In this document: positions 1 to 5,463 of the stretch, piece by piece
Numbering within the stretch: the stretch's first letter is position 1
Layout of the letters: each line of letters opens with the position of its first letter
Source of the DNA: an uncultured Pleurocapsa sp.
GTDB taxonomy: Bacteria > Cyanobacteriota > Cyanobacteriia > Cyanobacteriales > Xenococcaceae
DNA length: 5,463 bases
Direction: 5' to 3'
Assembly (NCBI GenBank): GCA_937884735.1
Contig: CAKZYI010000103.1
Coordinates: 1-5,463 of the forward strand
Program-made: the position numbers and the translations under genes
The notes under the pieces: model-generated
Database searches by the model: none
Seen by the model: the letters and a program-made list of their open reading frames with translations, nothing else
What the model was told of the DNA's origin: nothing

Positions 1-1652
1 TAGATGTAGATAACGTCGAACGTTTTGAAATCAATGGTGGCGGTGGAGACGACACCCTTAATGTCAAAGATCTCACTGGTACTGATGTAGAAAAGGTTGT
101 CTTTAATGGTGGCGATGGTAATGACTACTTTGATGCCACCGAAGCTAATGTTACCACCGAAGCTTATGGGGATGCTGGTAATGACTACCTTGAAGGTAGT
201 AGCGTCCCTGGTATTACAGATACCCTCAATGGTGGAGATGGCAACGATACCATCGTTGGTAATAAAGGAGATGACCTTAAGATAGGTGGAGATGGTGACG
301 ATCGCCTGATCTGGAATAACGGTGACGGTAGCGATACTATCGAAGGTGATGAAGGATACGATGTCACTGAAGTCAACGGTGCAGTTGATGCGGGAGATGA
401 CTTTGAACTTCGAGCCAACGCTCATCGGACTGAATTTGAACGTTTGAACTTAGGTAACTTTACTCTAGATGTAGATAACGTCGAACGTTTTGAAATCAAT
501 GGTGGCGGTGGAGACGACACTCTCAATGTCAAAGATCTCACTGGTACTGATGTGGAGAAGGTTGTCTTTAATGGCGGTGATGGTAATGACTACTTTGATG
601 CTAGCGAAGCTCATGTATCTGTAGTGGCAAAAGGTGGTAACGGCGACGATACCCTAATTGGTGGTATGGGAGATGACCTAATTTTAGGTGGCAACGGTAA
701 CGATCTCACTGATGGTGGTGCTGGTAGTGATACGGCAGACTTTAGTGACATCGATTTTGAAATTACTGCTAATTTAGAACATGGCGTTGCTCAATATAAT
801 GTCAACGGTGTTGTGGTAGAAGATCAGTTAGTTAGCATTGAAAACCTTAACGGTAGTGCCCTTAATGATTACTTTACTGGCGACGATCTAGCCAATATCT
901 TCCAAGGTGGTGATGGTGTTGATACCCTTGAAGGACTCGGTGGTAACGACACCATTACTGGAGATAAAGGAGATGACCTTAAGATAGGTGGAGATGGTGA
1001 CGATCGCCTGATCTGGAATAACGGTGACGGTAGCGATACTATCGAAGGTGATGAAGGATACGATGTCACTGAAGTCAACGGTGCAGTTGATGCGGGAGAT
1101 GACTTTGAACTTCGAGCCAACGCTCATCGGACTGAATTTGAACGTTTGAACTTAGGTAACTTTACTCTAGATGTAGATAACGTCGAACGTTTTGAAATCA
1201 ATGGTGGCGGTGGAGACGACACTCTCAATGTCAAAGATCTCACTGGTACTGATGTGGAGAAGGTTGTCTTTGATGGCGGTGATGGTAATGACTACTTTGA
1301 TGCTAGTCATACTTACGTTACCACCGAAGCTTATGGGGAAGACGGTCATGATACTCTAATTGGCGGCATGAGTGATGACTTGCTAGCAGGGGGTAACGGA
1401 GACGATATACTAACTGGTGGAGATGGTGCAGATATCTTTGTAGTAGGCTCTGGTGTTGATACGATTACCGACTTTGATGTTACCGAAGGTGACATAATTC
1501 AAATTTCTGCTATGGAATTAGGTTCATCTTCTTATGATGCTCTTAGTTACAATGCCAGCGAACATACGTTGTATTGGAATCAAACTGAAATAGTTGTATT
1601 AGATGATTCTGTTTCAGAATTTAATACTACTGAATATGTTGATTTTGTTTAG
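1..1652 (+). CDS. RTX / hemolysin-type calcium-binding repeat protein, 3' part (5' end outside window)
   Basis: The frame is open from position 3 to the TAG at 1650-1652 (549 codons). Bases 1-2 finish a Leu codon, judging from the other copies of the repeat. The protein is rich in Gly, Asp and Asn. It has runs of RTX nonapeptides (GGxGxDxLx) at about 231-306, 633-743, 906-1007 and 1335-1446, for example GGNGDDTLI and GGDGNDYFD. Between the runs are longer non-RTX modules containing NVERFEING and LTGTDVEKVVF. In this family each nonapeptide turn binds Ca2+ and folds into a parallel beta-roll outside the cell. The last run ends in GADIFVV...DTITDF, followed by a roughly 58-residue tail ending in DFV. 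Such tails usually carry the uncleaved type I secretion signal, so export by an ABC/MFP/TolC system is inferred. No enzymatic domain is visible; one could lie upstream. Adhesin, S-layer-like or matrix roles are possible but unproven. Confidence 0.9.
   Translation, partial: DVDNVERFEINGGGGDDTLNVKDLTGTDVEKVVFNGGDGNDYFDATEANVTTEAYGDAGNDYLEGSSVPGITDTLNGGDGNDTIVGNKGDDLKIGGDGDDRLIWNNGDGSDTIEGDEGYDVTEVNGAVDAGDDFELRANAHRTEFERLNLGNFTLDVDNVERFEINGGGGDDTLNVKDLTGTDVEKVVFNGGDGNDYFDASEAHVSVVAKGGNGDDTLIGGMGDDLILGGNGNDLTDGGAGSDTADFSDIDFEITANLEHGVAQYNVNGVVVEDQLVSIENLNGSALNDYFTGDDLANIFQGGDGVDTLEGLGGNDTITGDKGDDLKIGGDGDDRLIWNNGDGSDTIEGDEGYDVTEVNGAVDAGDDFELRANAHRTEFERLNLGNFTLDVDNVERFEINGGGGDDTLNVKDLTGTDVEKVVFDGGDGNDYFDASHTYVTTEAYGEDGHDTLIGGMSDDLLAGGNGDDILTGGDGADIFVVGSGVDTITDFDVTEGDIIQISAMELGSSSYDALSYNASEHTLYWNQTEIVVLDDSVSEFNTTEYVDFV
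3..172 (+). repeat. Partial, older copy of the same RTX-gene module
   Basis: Bases 3 to about 146 align with 468-611 and 1170-1313, beginning DVDNVERFEING. Against 468-611 I count about eight base differences in roughly 144 bases. Seven are silent and one changes Ser to Thr, so this copy has drifted under protein-level selection while copies A and B stayed identical. Bases 150-172 (a block encoding VTTEAYG) recur exactly at 1317-1339 in the last module but not in the middle one. Confidence 0.85.
262..604 (+). repeat. Long direct repeat inside the RTX gene, copy A (pairs with 964-1306)
   Basis: This 343-bp stretch matches 964-1306 at an offset of 702 bp, an exact multiple of three, so the frame is kept. 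By eye, the first 308 bases (262-569) are identical. The only difference I see in the 343 bases is A at 570 against G at 1272 (Asn to Asp). Synonymous positions are identical too, which points to recent duplication or gene conversion and not only to protein-level constraint. The unit encodes an RTX stretch, a conserved block starting LIWNNGDGSDT, and the NVERFEING / LTGTDVEKVVF block. Confidence 0.93.
964..1306 (+). repeat. Long direct repeat inside the RTX gene, copy B (pairs with 262-604)
   Basis: This is the second copy of the 343-bp unit. Just before it (about 951-963) the two copies are still homologous as protein (TIVGNK against TITGDK) but differ at several bases, so the near-identity starts sharply at 964. 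Just after it (from 1307) this copy diverges from copy A and instead resembles the end of the partial module at the window start. Confidence 0.93.
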
Positions 1653-1701
1653 ATCGATTTGATGATTGTTAATTAATTTTTCTCTTCTTATCTATATAAA
1701 T

Positions 1702-1733
1702 AATCCTGTAGTTTTAGCTATGGGATTTTTTTT
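1702..1733 (+). terminator. Rho-independent terminator of the RTX gene
   Basis: Arms 1702-1711 (AATCCTGTAG) and 1718-1727 (CTATGGGATT) pair over 10 bp, with two G-U wobbles and a 6-nt loop. The 3' side runs into eight T residues (1726-1733). It begins 49 nt after the RTX stop codon and so separates that gene from the downstream small gene. Confidence 0.85.
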
Positions 1734-1835
1734 ATTACCTGACTTTATTTTCTCTTATTTATCTCATTTTATTCCCGATTTATTTCCGATCGCTTTCTAA
1801 ACTTAAAACAAATTAAATAAGAAAAATTATACATC

Positions 1836-2036
1836 ATGCAACTTTGTTACCGAGGCAATACTTATTGCCACTCAAATCAGCGATTAGACCTGGTCGATTC
1901 TGTTACTATGGCTAGATTTATGGGTCAAGCATATATCACTTATAATTCTAAATCCAATCTGTCTGCCCCATTTGTTCTATATCAATATCGAGGTATTACT
2001 TATATCAAACCAACTCCTCAATTGGAGAAGAAGTAG
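1836..2036 (+). CDS. Small DUF4278-like protein (66 aa), function unknown
   Basis: The protein begins MQLCYRGNTY and carries a second, similar motif near its C-terminus (QYRGITYIKP, residues 50-59). A third weak variant lies between them (RFMGQAY, residues 27-33). YRG..Y motifs at both ends of a 60-110-residue protein are the signature I associate with DUF4278, a small family almost confined to cyanobacteria and without a known role. The assignment is from memory of the motif, not a search. There is no signal peptide or membrane segment, so a cytoplasmic location is likely. ATG 1836 puts the first YRG motif at the usual place near the N-terminus. No good Shine-Dalgarno precedes it: the leader is A-rich (AATAAGAAAAATTATACATC). 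It lies 183 nt after the RTX gene, beyond that gene's terminator, and so needs its own promoter. Divergence in the middle motif suggests a fast-evolving member. Confidence 0.7.
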   Translation: MQLCYRGNTYCHSNQRLDLVDSVTMARFMGQAYITYNSKSNLSAPFVLYQYRGITYIKPTPQLEKK

Positions 2037-2136
2037 GGAGCAAGAGAAAGTGCCAGATAAACGAAAGGTGAGTACCCAAGTTTAATCCTGATTGAAGAAC
2101 ACTACACATAATAATCTTACCTCCCAAGAAAAAATA

Positions 2137-2199
2137 TTTACTTAATTGAGCATTTGATTCTTCTCAGTAATTACACATACTTTACTTAAGTTTTACTTA
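2137..2199 (+). promoter_or_regulatory. Three TTTACTTA repeats in helical phase (candidate operator)
   Basis: The 8-mer TTTACTTA occurs at 2137-2144, 2181-2188 and 2192-2199. The last two are 11 bp apart (8 bp plus a 3-bp gap), and the first is 44 bp (four times 11) from the second. Cyanobacterial Pho boxes bound by SphR/PhoB-type regulators are 8-bp direct repeats with 3-bp gaps (consensus like CTTAACCT). The overlapping CTTAATTG (2141), CTTAAGTT (2185) and CTTATTGT (2196) are partial matches. The site lies 86-148 bp upstream of the secreted-protein start. The region is AT-rich, so chance remains possible. Confidence 0.3.
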
Positions 2200-2271
2200 T
2201 TGTTCTCTCAGCAGTCTTCGCAATCATAGTAAGTGAATCAAAAAACAATTTGATTTAACTCTAATTTAATC

Positions 2272-2276
2272 AAGGA
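2272..2276 (+). promoter_or_regulatory. Shine-Dalgarno of the 113-aa secreted protein
   Basis: AAGGA lies 8 nt before ATG 2285. It is the best ribosome-binding site in the window and supports this start, as does the signal peptide that begins exactly there. Confidence 0.75.
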
Positions 2277-2284
2277 AAAAAATT

Positions 2285-2626
2285 ATGAAACTTTCTCTAA
2301 TGGTTGCTATTTCTATAATTTCAGCTATGGGTGTTGCCTCTCCTACCTTTGCCCAAACTAAGGTATCTATAAATAGTGAAATGACCAGAAAAGTGTTAAC
2401 AATAACCCCTTATGACTTGGTTACAGCAAGCTATCAAGGTCGTTTTGTAGGTCAAGGAATTCCTTCTGCGGGTAGATTTACATCTGCTGTTCGTAGCAAT
2501 AGAATCAAAGCCGAAGATTTGGTAAAAGTTGCTATCTCTCAACGTAGATTATCAATTGAAACTTTAGAAGACAGGGGATATCTTTATAAAGTTCAGTCTA
2601 TTTTGGATAATTTAGATAGAAACTAA
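2285..2626 (+). CDS. Small exported protein of unknown function (113 aa)
   Basis: Residues 1-23 form a classical Sec signal peptide: Met-Lys start, a hydrophobic core (LSLMVAISIISAMGVA) and a Thr-Phe-Ala cleavage site before Gln24. The mature part is about 90 residues, has no cysteine and carries a slight positive charge. It contains segments that resemble a group of short cyanobacterial hypothetical proteins I recall: DLVTASYQGRFVGQGIPSAG (44-63), then IKAEDLVKVAI (74-84) and LEDRGYLYKVQSILDNL (94-110). The pattern suggests a small helical domain in the periplasm or outside the cell. There is no lipobox, so it is not a lipoprotein, and no catalytic motif is visible. The gene stands alone, 248 nt after the previous gene and 178 nt before the kinase, with its own Shine-Dalgarno. 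No clear terminator follows. The coding call is firm; the function is unknown. Confidence 0.82.
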   Translation: MKLSLMVAISIISAMGVASPTFAQTKVSINSEMTRKVLTITPYDLVTASYQGRFVGQGIPSAGRFTSAVRSNRIKAEDLVKVAISQRRLSIETLEDRGYLYKVQSILDNLDRN

Positions 2627-2670
2627 ACGATGACTTTTTAAGACCAATATTTTTCACAACTAAGATAGAA

Positions 2671-2698
2671 TTGCCATATAGCTAATTATCAAAATAAA
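2671..2698 (+). promoter_or_regulatory. Weak candidate sigma70-type promoter for the kinase
   Basis: TTGCCA (2671-2676, five of six bases of the -35 consensus) is followed after 16 nt by AATAAA (2693-2698, four of six of the -10). An alternative is the lone -10-like TATAAG at 2759-2764, which would leave a leader of about 35 nt, but its nearest -35-like element (TTGAGT, 2739) is only 14 nt away. Neither is strong, and the gap is so AT-rich that such matches are expected by chance. Confidence 0.2.
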
Positions 2699-2705
2699 GA
2701 ATCTT

Positions 2706-2728
2706 TTTCTATTTCAATTAAATAGAAA
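2706..2728. repeat. Perfect AT-rich inverted repeat upstream of the kinase
   Basis: TTTCTATTT (2706-2714) and AAATAGAAA (2720-2728) are exact reverse complements around the 5-nt loop CAATT. Two more pairs, one of them G-U, can extend the stem outward. There is no T-run after it on either strand, so it is not a standard terminator. It could be a regulator's operator or a leader hairpin. Confidence 0.5.
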
Positions 2729-2804
2729 GAATTAAAATTTGAGTTAGGCACAAAAACATATAAGTAATGGCATAAGTGGCAATCTGGTTATTTGCAAGGT
2801 TTAG

Positions 2805-3944
2805 ATGGAATTGAAAGTTGATAGTGGCAGTATTTTAAAGTCGATTATTAAAGATACTCAAGACATAGTTTTTGTTAAAGACATTCAAGGACGTTATGTA
2901 GTCGCCAACCAAGCTGCTGCAAACTTTTTGGGTGTTACAGTATCTCAAATGCTGGGCAAGGACGATCGCGAATTGTTTCCTGCTGAAGTTGCCGAATCAA
3001 TTTTGCAAGCAGATCGGCAGATAATAGTTGGTGGAAAATTATTGTCTTATGAGGAACAAGTACCCAACTTTCCAGAAATACAAACGGAAAAACTTCCTTC
3101 GGTGCGATCGCTTTTAACCAATAAATACCCTTGGCGTGACGATTCGGGAAATATTTTGGGTGTGATTGGCATCTCTAGAGACATTACAGATTTAAAAGAG
3201 TCGCAAAATCAATTACATGAACAAGAACAGCTATTACGACTAGCCCTTCAAAGTGCCAATGCAGGATCGTGGGACTGGAGGATTGATACGGGTGAAATTA
3301 TATGGTCCCCAGAAAATTACGATTTGTATGGAATCGATCCTCAGTTGGTAGAACCTCAATATCAGGACTGGCTAAATCGATTACACCCAGAGGATAGAGA
3401 ACGGACTAGTCACCAGGTGGAGCAAGTTATAGCAAGAGAATTACCAGAATTTAACTGTGAATTCCGCATTATTCATCCCCAGCGTGGTATTCGTTGGATC
3501 TGGGGATTGGGTAATTTAACTTTCGATCGCGACAATCCCATCAGATTAAGCGGTATTAACATTGATATTACAGATCGTAAAAATGCTGAAGCAAAAGTTA
3601 GGCGTAGCGAACAAGCTCTAAAGCAAAGGGAACAAGAACTAGAATTAATTACCAAAGTAATTCCCCAACAAATTTGGACGGCACTCCCCGACGGCGAAAT
3701 TGATTATATATACCAACGCTGGCAAGATTATGCAGGATTAACCCTCGAAGAAATACGGCAAAGTGGTTGGGAATCGATTGTTCATCCTAACGATTTGCCC
3801 AGGGTCAAAAAAGCTTGGAGGCAAGCGGTAGAGAAAGAATGCAATTACAATTTAAAAGCCCGAATTAAGGGAACTGACGGCGTATATCATTGGTTTTTAG
3901 CTAGAGCTAGACCTTTACGTAATAAACTAGGAGAAATAAGCTAA
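2805..3944 (+). CDS. Triple-PAS sensor half of an interrupted hybrid histidine kinase (379 aa)
   Basis: This is the N-terminal half of the kinase and ends at an in-frame TAA. Three PAS domains are visible. PAS1 (about residues 8-128) starts ...DIVFVKDIQGRYVVANQAA and ends in the PAC-like ILGVIGISRDITDLK. PAS2 (142-257) contains LHPEDRER and ends GINIDITDRKNAE. PAS3 (from about 281) contains IPQQIWTALPDG, HPNDLP and YHWFLARARPLRN. Charged helical linkers (129-146, 256-283) join them. There is no membrane segment or signal peptide, so this is a cytoplasmic sensor. Ligands or cofactors cannot be told from sequence. ATG 2805 is the first possible start because an in-frame TAG sits directly before it (2802-2804); AAGG at 2796-2799 is a suitable Shine-Dalgarno. 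The stop cuts PAS3 inside its last strand, just before the usual K/R-WYGTNTDI ending, so this product alone would have a broken PAS3 and no kinase. Confidence 0.85.
   Translation: MELKVDSGSILKSIIKDTQDIVFVKDIQGRYVVANQAAANFLGVTVSQMLGKDDRELFPAEVAESILQADRQIIVGGKLLSYEEQVPNFPEIQTEKLPSVRSLLTNKYPWRDDSGNILGVIGISRDITDLKESQNQLHEQEQLLRLALQSANAGSWDWRIDTGEIIWSPENYDLYGIDPQLVEPQYQDWLNRLHPEDRERTSHQVEQVIARELPEFNCEFRIIHPQRGIRWIWGLGNLTFDRDNPIRLSGINIDITDRKNAEAKVRRSEQALKQREQELELITKVIPQQIWTALPDGEIDYIYQRWQDYAGLTLEEIRQSGWESIVHPNDLPRVKKAWRQAVEKECNYNLKARIKGTDGVYHWFLARARPLRNKLGEIS
3104..3111. repeat. HIP1 octamer GCGATCGC
   Basis: Perfect copy of the palindromic HIP1 element that is abundant in many cyanobacterial genomes, here inside the PAS1 coding region. 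CGATCGC, one base short, also occurs at 299, 1001, 1787, 2963, 3524 and 4544. Confidence 0.85.
3942..3944 (+). other. In-frame TAA interrupting the hybrid kinase
   Basis: Codons before the TAA read G-E-I-S and codons after it read W-Y-G-T-N-T-S-I-T, all in the frame of ATG 2805. In related PAS-kinases this stretch commonly reads GEI, any residue, Lys or Gln, then WYGTNTDI, so the TAA stands where one sense codon is expected. AAA to TAA or CAA to TAA would each be a single-base change. No insertion or deletion is needed to join the halves. Confidence 0.9.
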
Positions 3945-4049
3945 TGGTATGGCACAAACACTAGTATTACCCGCATTGTTGAACTAGAAGATAAGCTACG
4001 ACAACAGACAGAAGATTTACTCCGCGCTAACCAGCTAAAAGATGAATTT

Positions 4050-5144
4050 TTGGCAATTGTCTCCCACGAACTACGCACTCCTCTAAATCCAATCATGGGT
4101 TGGTCGCAGCTATTGGCTGGGGGCAAGCTGAACGCAGAAAAAACTAAGCTGGGGATAGAAATTATTCAACGCAACGCCAAATTACAAGCGCAGCTTATTG
4201 ACGATCTTTTAGATGTGTCGCGAATTCTGCGTGGTAAACTCGACCTGAAAATGATTCCGCTCGATCTAAAAACTGTAATAAAATCTGCTTTGGCAACGGT
4301 TCAATTAGGGGCAGAAGCAAAAAGAATTACCGTTGAAACCGAGTTCGAACCCAATATTGGAAAAGTTTTGGGGGATGCAGCCCGTCTACAGCAAATCTTT
4401 TGGAATTTGGTTTCTAATGGGATTAAATTTACTCCAGAGGGTGGCAAAATTACCGTCACATTAGAGCGGAGTGGTAACAAGGCTATAGCTCGAGTTGAGG
4501 ATACAGGAAAAGGGATCGAAGCAGAGTTTTTACCCTATGTATTCGATCGCTTTCGTCAAGCTCAAAGTAGCAGCGCTAGGCAATTTGGTGGTTTGGGTTT
4601 GGGTCTGGCAATTGTGCGTCATTTAACCGAACTACATGGGGGAACAGTAAATGTAGCTAGCCTTGGATCGAATAAAGGAGCTACATTTACTGTAAGATTA
4701 CCATTAATAAATATGTCTAAAACAGAACAATTAAACAACAAATCAGTTAATCAATTAGTTCAGTTAAATCGCTTTCAAGATCTAAAAATTTTAGCGATCG
4801 ATGATGAAGCAGATTCGTTAGATATACTAACTATGGTTTTAGAACAGGAGGGTGCAGAGGTAATATCAGTAACATCGGCAACAGCAGCTTTAGAAGCCCT
4901 TGAGCGAATGATTCCCGATATTATTGTCAGTGATATCGGTATGCCTAAAGTAGATGGCTATGCATTAATGGCACAAATTCGCCAATTACCCCAAGGCAAA
5001 GACCTACCTGCGATCGCATTGTCGGCTTATGCAGGAGAAATAAATAATCAAAACTCATTAGATGCTGGATACAACCGTCATATTGCCAAACCCATTGATA
5101 TTTTTGAGTTGATTAATACTATTACCGAACTCATTAATGAATAG
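4050..5144 (+). CDS. Histidine kinase-receiver half of the interrupted hybrid kinase
   Basis: The frame is open from 3945. TTG 4050 is the first ATG, GTG or TTG codon after the stop, only five codons before the catalytic His, so a separate start here is doubtful. The start given is nominal. Numbering as if read through from ATG 2805: HisKA H-box SHELRTPLNP with His421 (4065-4067); N-box WNLVSNGIKFTPEGG with Asn534 and Asn538; G1 VEDTGKGI with Asp566; F-box DRFRQAQS; G2 GGLGLGLAIV (595 onward); then a linker and a receiver domain (about 658-775) with Asp666/Asp667, phospho-acceptor Asp710 in VSDIGMP, Ser740 and Lys762. All residues needed for ATP binding, autophosphorylation of His and transfer to Asp are present. 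A C-terminal receiver marks a hybrid kinase, which usually passes phosphate on through a separate Hpt protein. The start of HisKA helix 1 is encoded upstream of 4050, so this half alone would have a damaged dimerisation domain. Confidence 0.8.
   Translation: MAIVSHELRTPLNPIMGWSQLLAGGKLNAEKTKLGIEIIQRNAKLQAQLIDDLLDVSRILRGKLDLKMIPLDLKTVIKSALATVQLGAEAKRITVETEFEPNIGKVLGDAARLQQIFWNLVSNGIKFTPEGGKITVTLERSGNKAIARVEDTGKGIEAEFLPYVFDRFRQAQSSSARQFGGLGLGLAIVRHLTELHGGTVNVASLGSNKGATFTVRLPLINMSKTEQLNNKSVNQLVQLNRFQDLKILAIDDEADSLDILTMVLEQEGAEVISVTSATAALEALERMIPDIIVSDIGMPKVDGYALMAQIRQLPQGKDLPAIALSAYAGEINNQNSLDAGYNRHIAKPIDIFELINTITELINE
5010..5017. repeat. HIP1 octamer GCGATCGC
   Basis: Second perfect HIP1 copy, inside the receiver-domain coding region just before the Ser740 codon. 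It supports the cyanobacterial assignment of the window. Confidence 0.85.
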
Positions 5145-5152
5145 TCTGTTCT

Positions 5153-5463
5153 ATGGAGCAATTTAGCAATTTTTTAGTAGAGAGTCTAGCAGCATTGATT
5201 CCTGTGGTAGATCCGATTGGGTTAGTGCCTATTTTCCTGTCATTATCAATTGGAATTCCTCTACAGTTAAGAAAAAAGTTTGCTCGTCGAACGGCTATTT
5301 TTGCAGTTTGTGTCCTAATCTTTTTCCTGTTGGTCGGAGGTGGCATTCTCAATTTTTTTGGAATTTCCACTGAAATAGTAAAAATCGCTGGCGGAATTAT
5401 TGTCTTTAAATCTGGATGGCAAACCCTAAACTCGGAACCTAAGCTAAAATCGACAGCAGAGCT
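5153..5463 (+). CDS. MarC-family integral membrane protein, 5' part (runs off window)
   Basis: 103 codons are visible, starting at ATG 5153 and open to the window end. The N-terminus has the MarC (UPF0056) hallmark: ALIPVVDPIGLVPIFLSL (14-31) in the first membrane helix, then a basic loop (LRKKFARR, 39-46), a second helix (about 47-69) and a third starting GISTEIVKIAGGIIVF (70-85). Full-length members have about 200 residues and six helices, so about half is present. The family sits in the inner membrane. Some archaeal relatives transport neutral amino acids, and the older link of E. coli MarC with antibiotic resistance was not upheld, so the substrate is unknown. The start lies 8 nt after the kinase stop, with an in-frame TGA at 5138-5140 just upstream and no evident Shine-Dalgarno. 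This suggests co-transcription with the kinase and possibly translational coupling. Confidence 0.88.
   Translation, partial: MEQFSNFLVESLAALIPVVDPIGLVPIFLSLSIGIPLQLRKKFARRTAIFAVCVLIFFLLVGGGILNFFGISTEIVKIAGGIIVFKSGWQTLNSEPKLKSTAE

Larger units (their letters stand above)
2805..5144 (+). pseudogene. Whole hybrid sensor kinase frame, disrupted by one stop codon
   Basis: Read through the TAA, the frame is one normal protein of 779 codon positions: PAS-PAS-PAS-HisKA-HATPase_c-receiver, a very common cyanobacterial layout. Apart from codon 380 there is no frameshift, deletion or lost catalytic residue. It may be a freshly inactivated gene, a sequencing or assembly error, or a gene whose stop is bypassed. 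I list the two halves separately as well because annotation pipelines may call either form. Confidence 0.65.

Noticed and set aside
97..285. Short + strand open frame in another frame, giving a Met/Leu-rich peptide
   Set aside because: A shadow of the RTX repeats: the real frame is open throughout this stretch and encodes RTX nonapeptides.
185..418. Minus-strand open frame in the RTX gene, with its repeat at 869-1120
   Set aside because: It is a low-complexity Ser/Pro product read antisense through RTX codons, and it recurs only because the underlying sequence is repeated. The + frame has strong family motifs.
1..1652. Regularly spaced repeats that might be taken for a CRISPR array or tandem satellite
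   Set aside because: The units are in-frame coding modules of an RTX protein with unequal spacing and no short palindromic repeats or unique spacers.
2092..2230. Promoter-like pairs such as TTGAAG (2092) with AATAAT (2110), or TTGTTC (2200) with CATAGT (2225)
   Set aside because: Spacers of about 12 and 19 nt are outside or at the edge of the usual range, and the boxes match poorly; in such AT-rich sequence they are not informative.
3944..3967. ATG overlapping the kinase stop (TAATG), which could mean translational coupling
   Set aside because: This ATG is in a different frame and reaches a stop after six codons, so it cannot restart the kinase.
3941..4126. Minus-strand open frames at 3473-3655, 3941-4126 and 5134-5370
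   Set aside because: All are antisense to well-supported coding sequence (PAS domain, HisKA domain, MarC helix) and show no recognisable motif or start signal.

Overview
The window is cyanobacterial chromosomal DNA. The main evidence is: two perfect GCGATCGC (HIP1) octamers plus several one-base-short versions (CGATCGC), low-to-moderate GC with very AT-rich gaps, a small DUF4278-type protein (a family essentially restricted to cyanobacteria), and a multi-PAS hybrid histidine kinase of the style common in filamentous and pleurocapsalean cyanobacteria. I cannot name a species. All supported genes lie on the + strand.

Layout. (1) 1-1652: the 3' part (549 visible codons) of a large RTX/hemolysin-type calcium-binding protein gene, built from long internal modules; two modules are nearly identical at DNA level. 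A strong intrinsic terminator follows (1702-1733). (2) 1836-2036: a 66-aa DUF4278-like protein. (3) 2285-2626: a 113-aa protein with a clear signal peptide, of unknown function, preceded by a good Shine-Dalgarno and by three copies of an 8-mer in helical phase. (4) 2805-5144: one hybrid sensor kinase reading frame (PAS-PAS-PAS-HisKA-HATPase-receiver) interrupted by a single in-frame TAA at 3942-3944. Both halves are in the same frame and everything else looks intact. (5) 5153-5463: the start of a MarC-family membrane protein that runs off the window, 8 nt after the kinase stop.

How they fit together. The RTX gene is a separate unit closed by its own terminator. The two small genes look independent of each other. 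The kinase and marC-like genes are so close that co-transcription is likely. The kinase has its own C-terminal receiver, so its signal probably passes inside the protein and on to a histidine phosphotransfer partner or response regulator encoded elsewhere.

The item most worth attention is the in-frame stop in the kinase: natural nonsense mutation, sequence error or recoding. I found no RNA gene, CRISPR array, insertion sequence or defence system, and no convincing evidence of an undescribed system. No gap between genes exceeds 300 bases.
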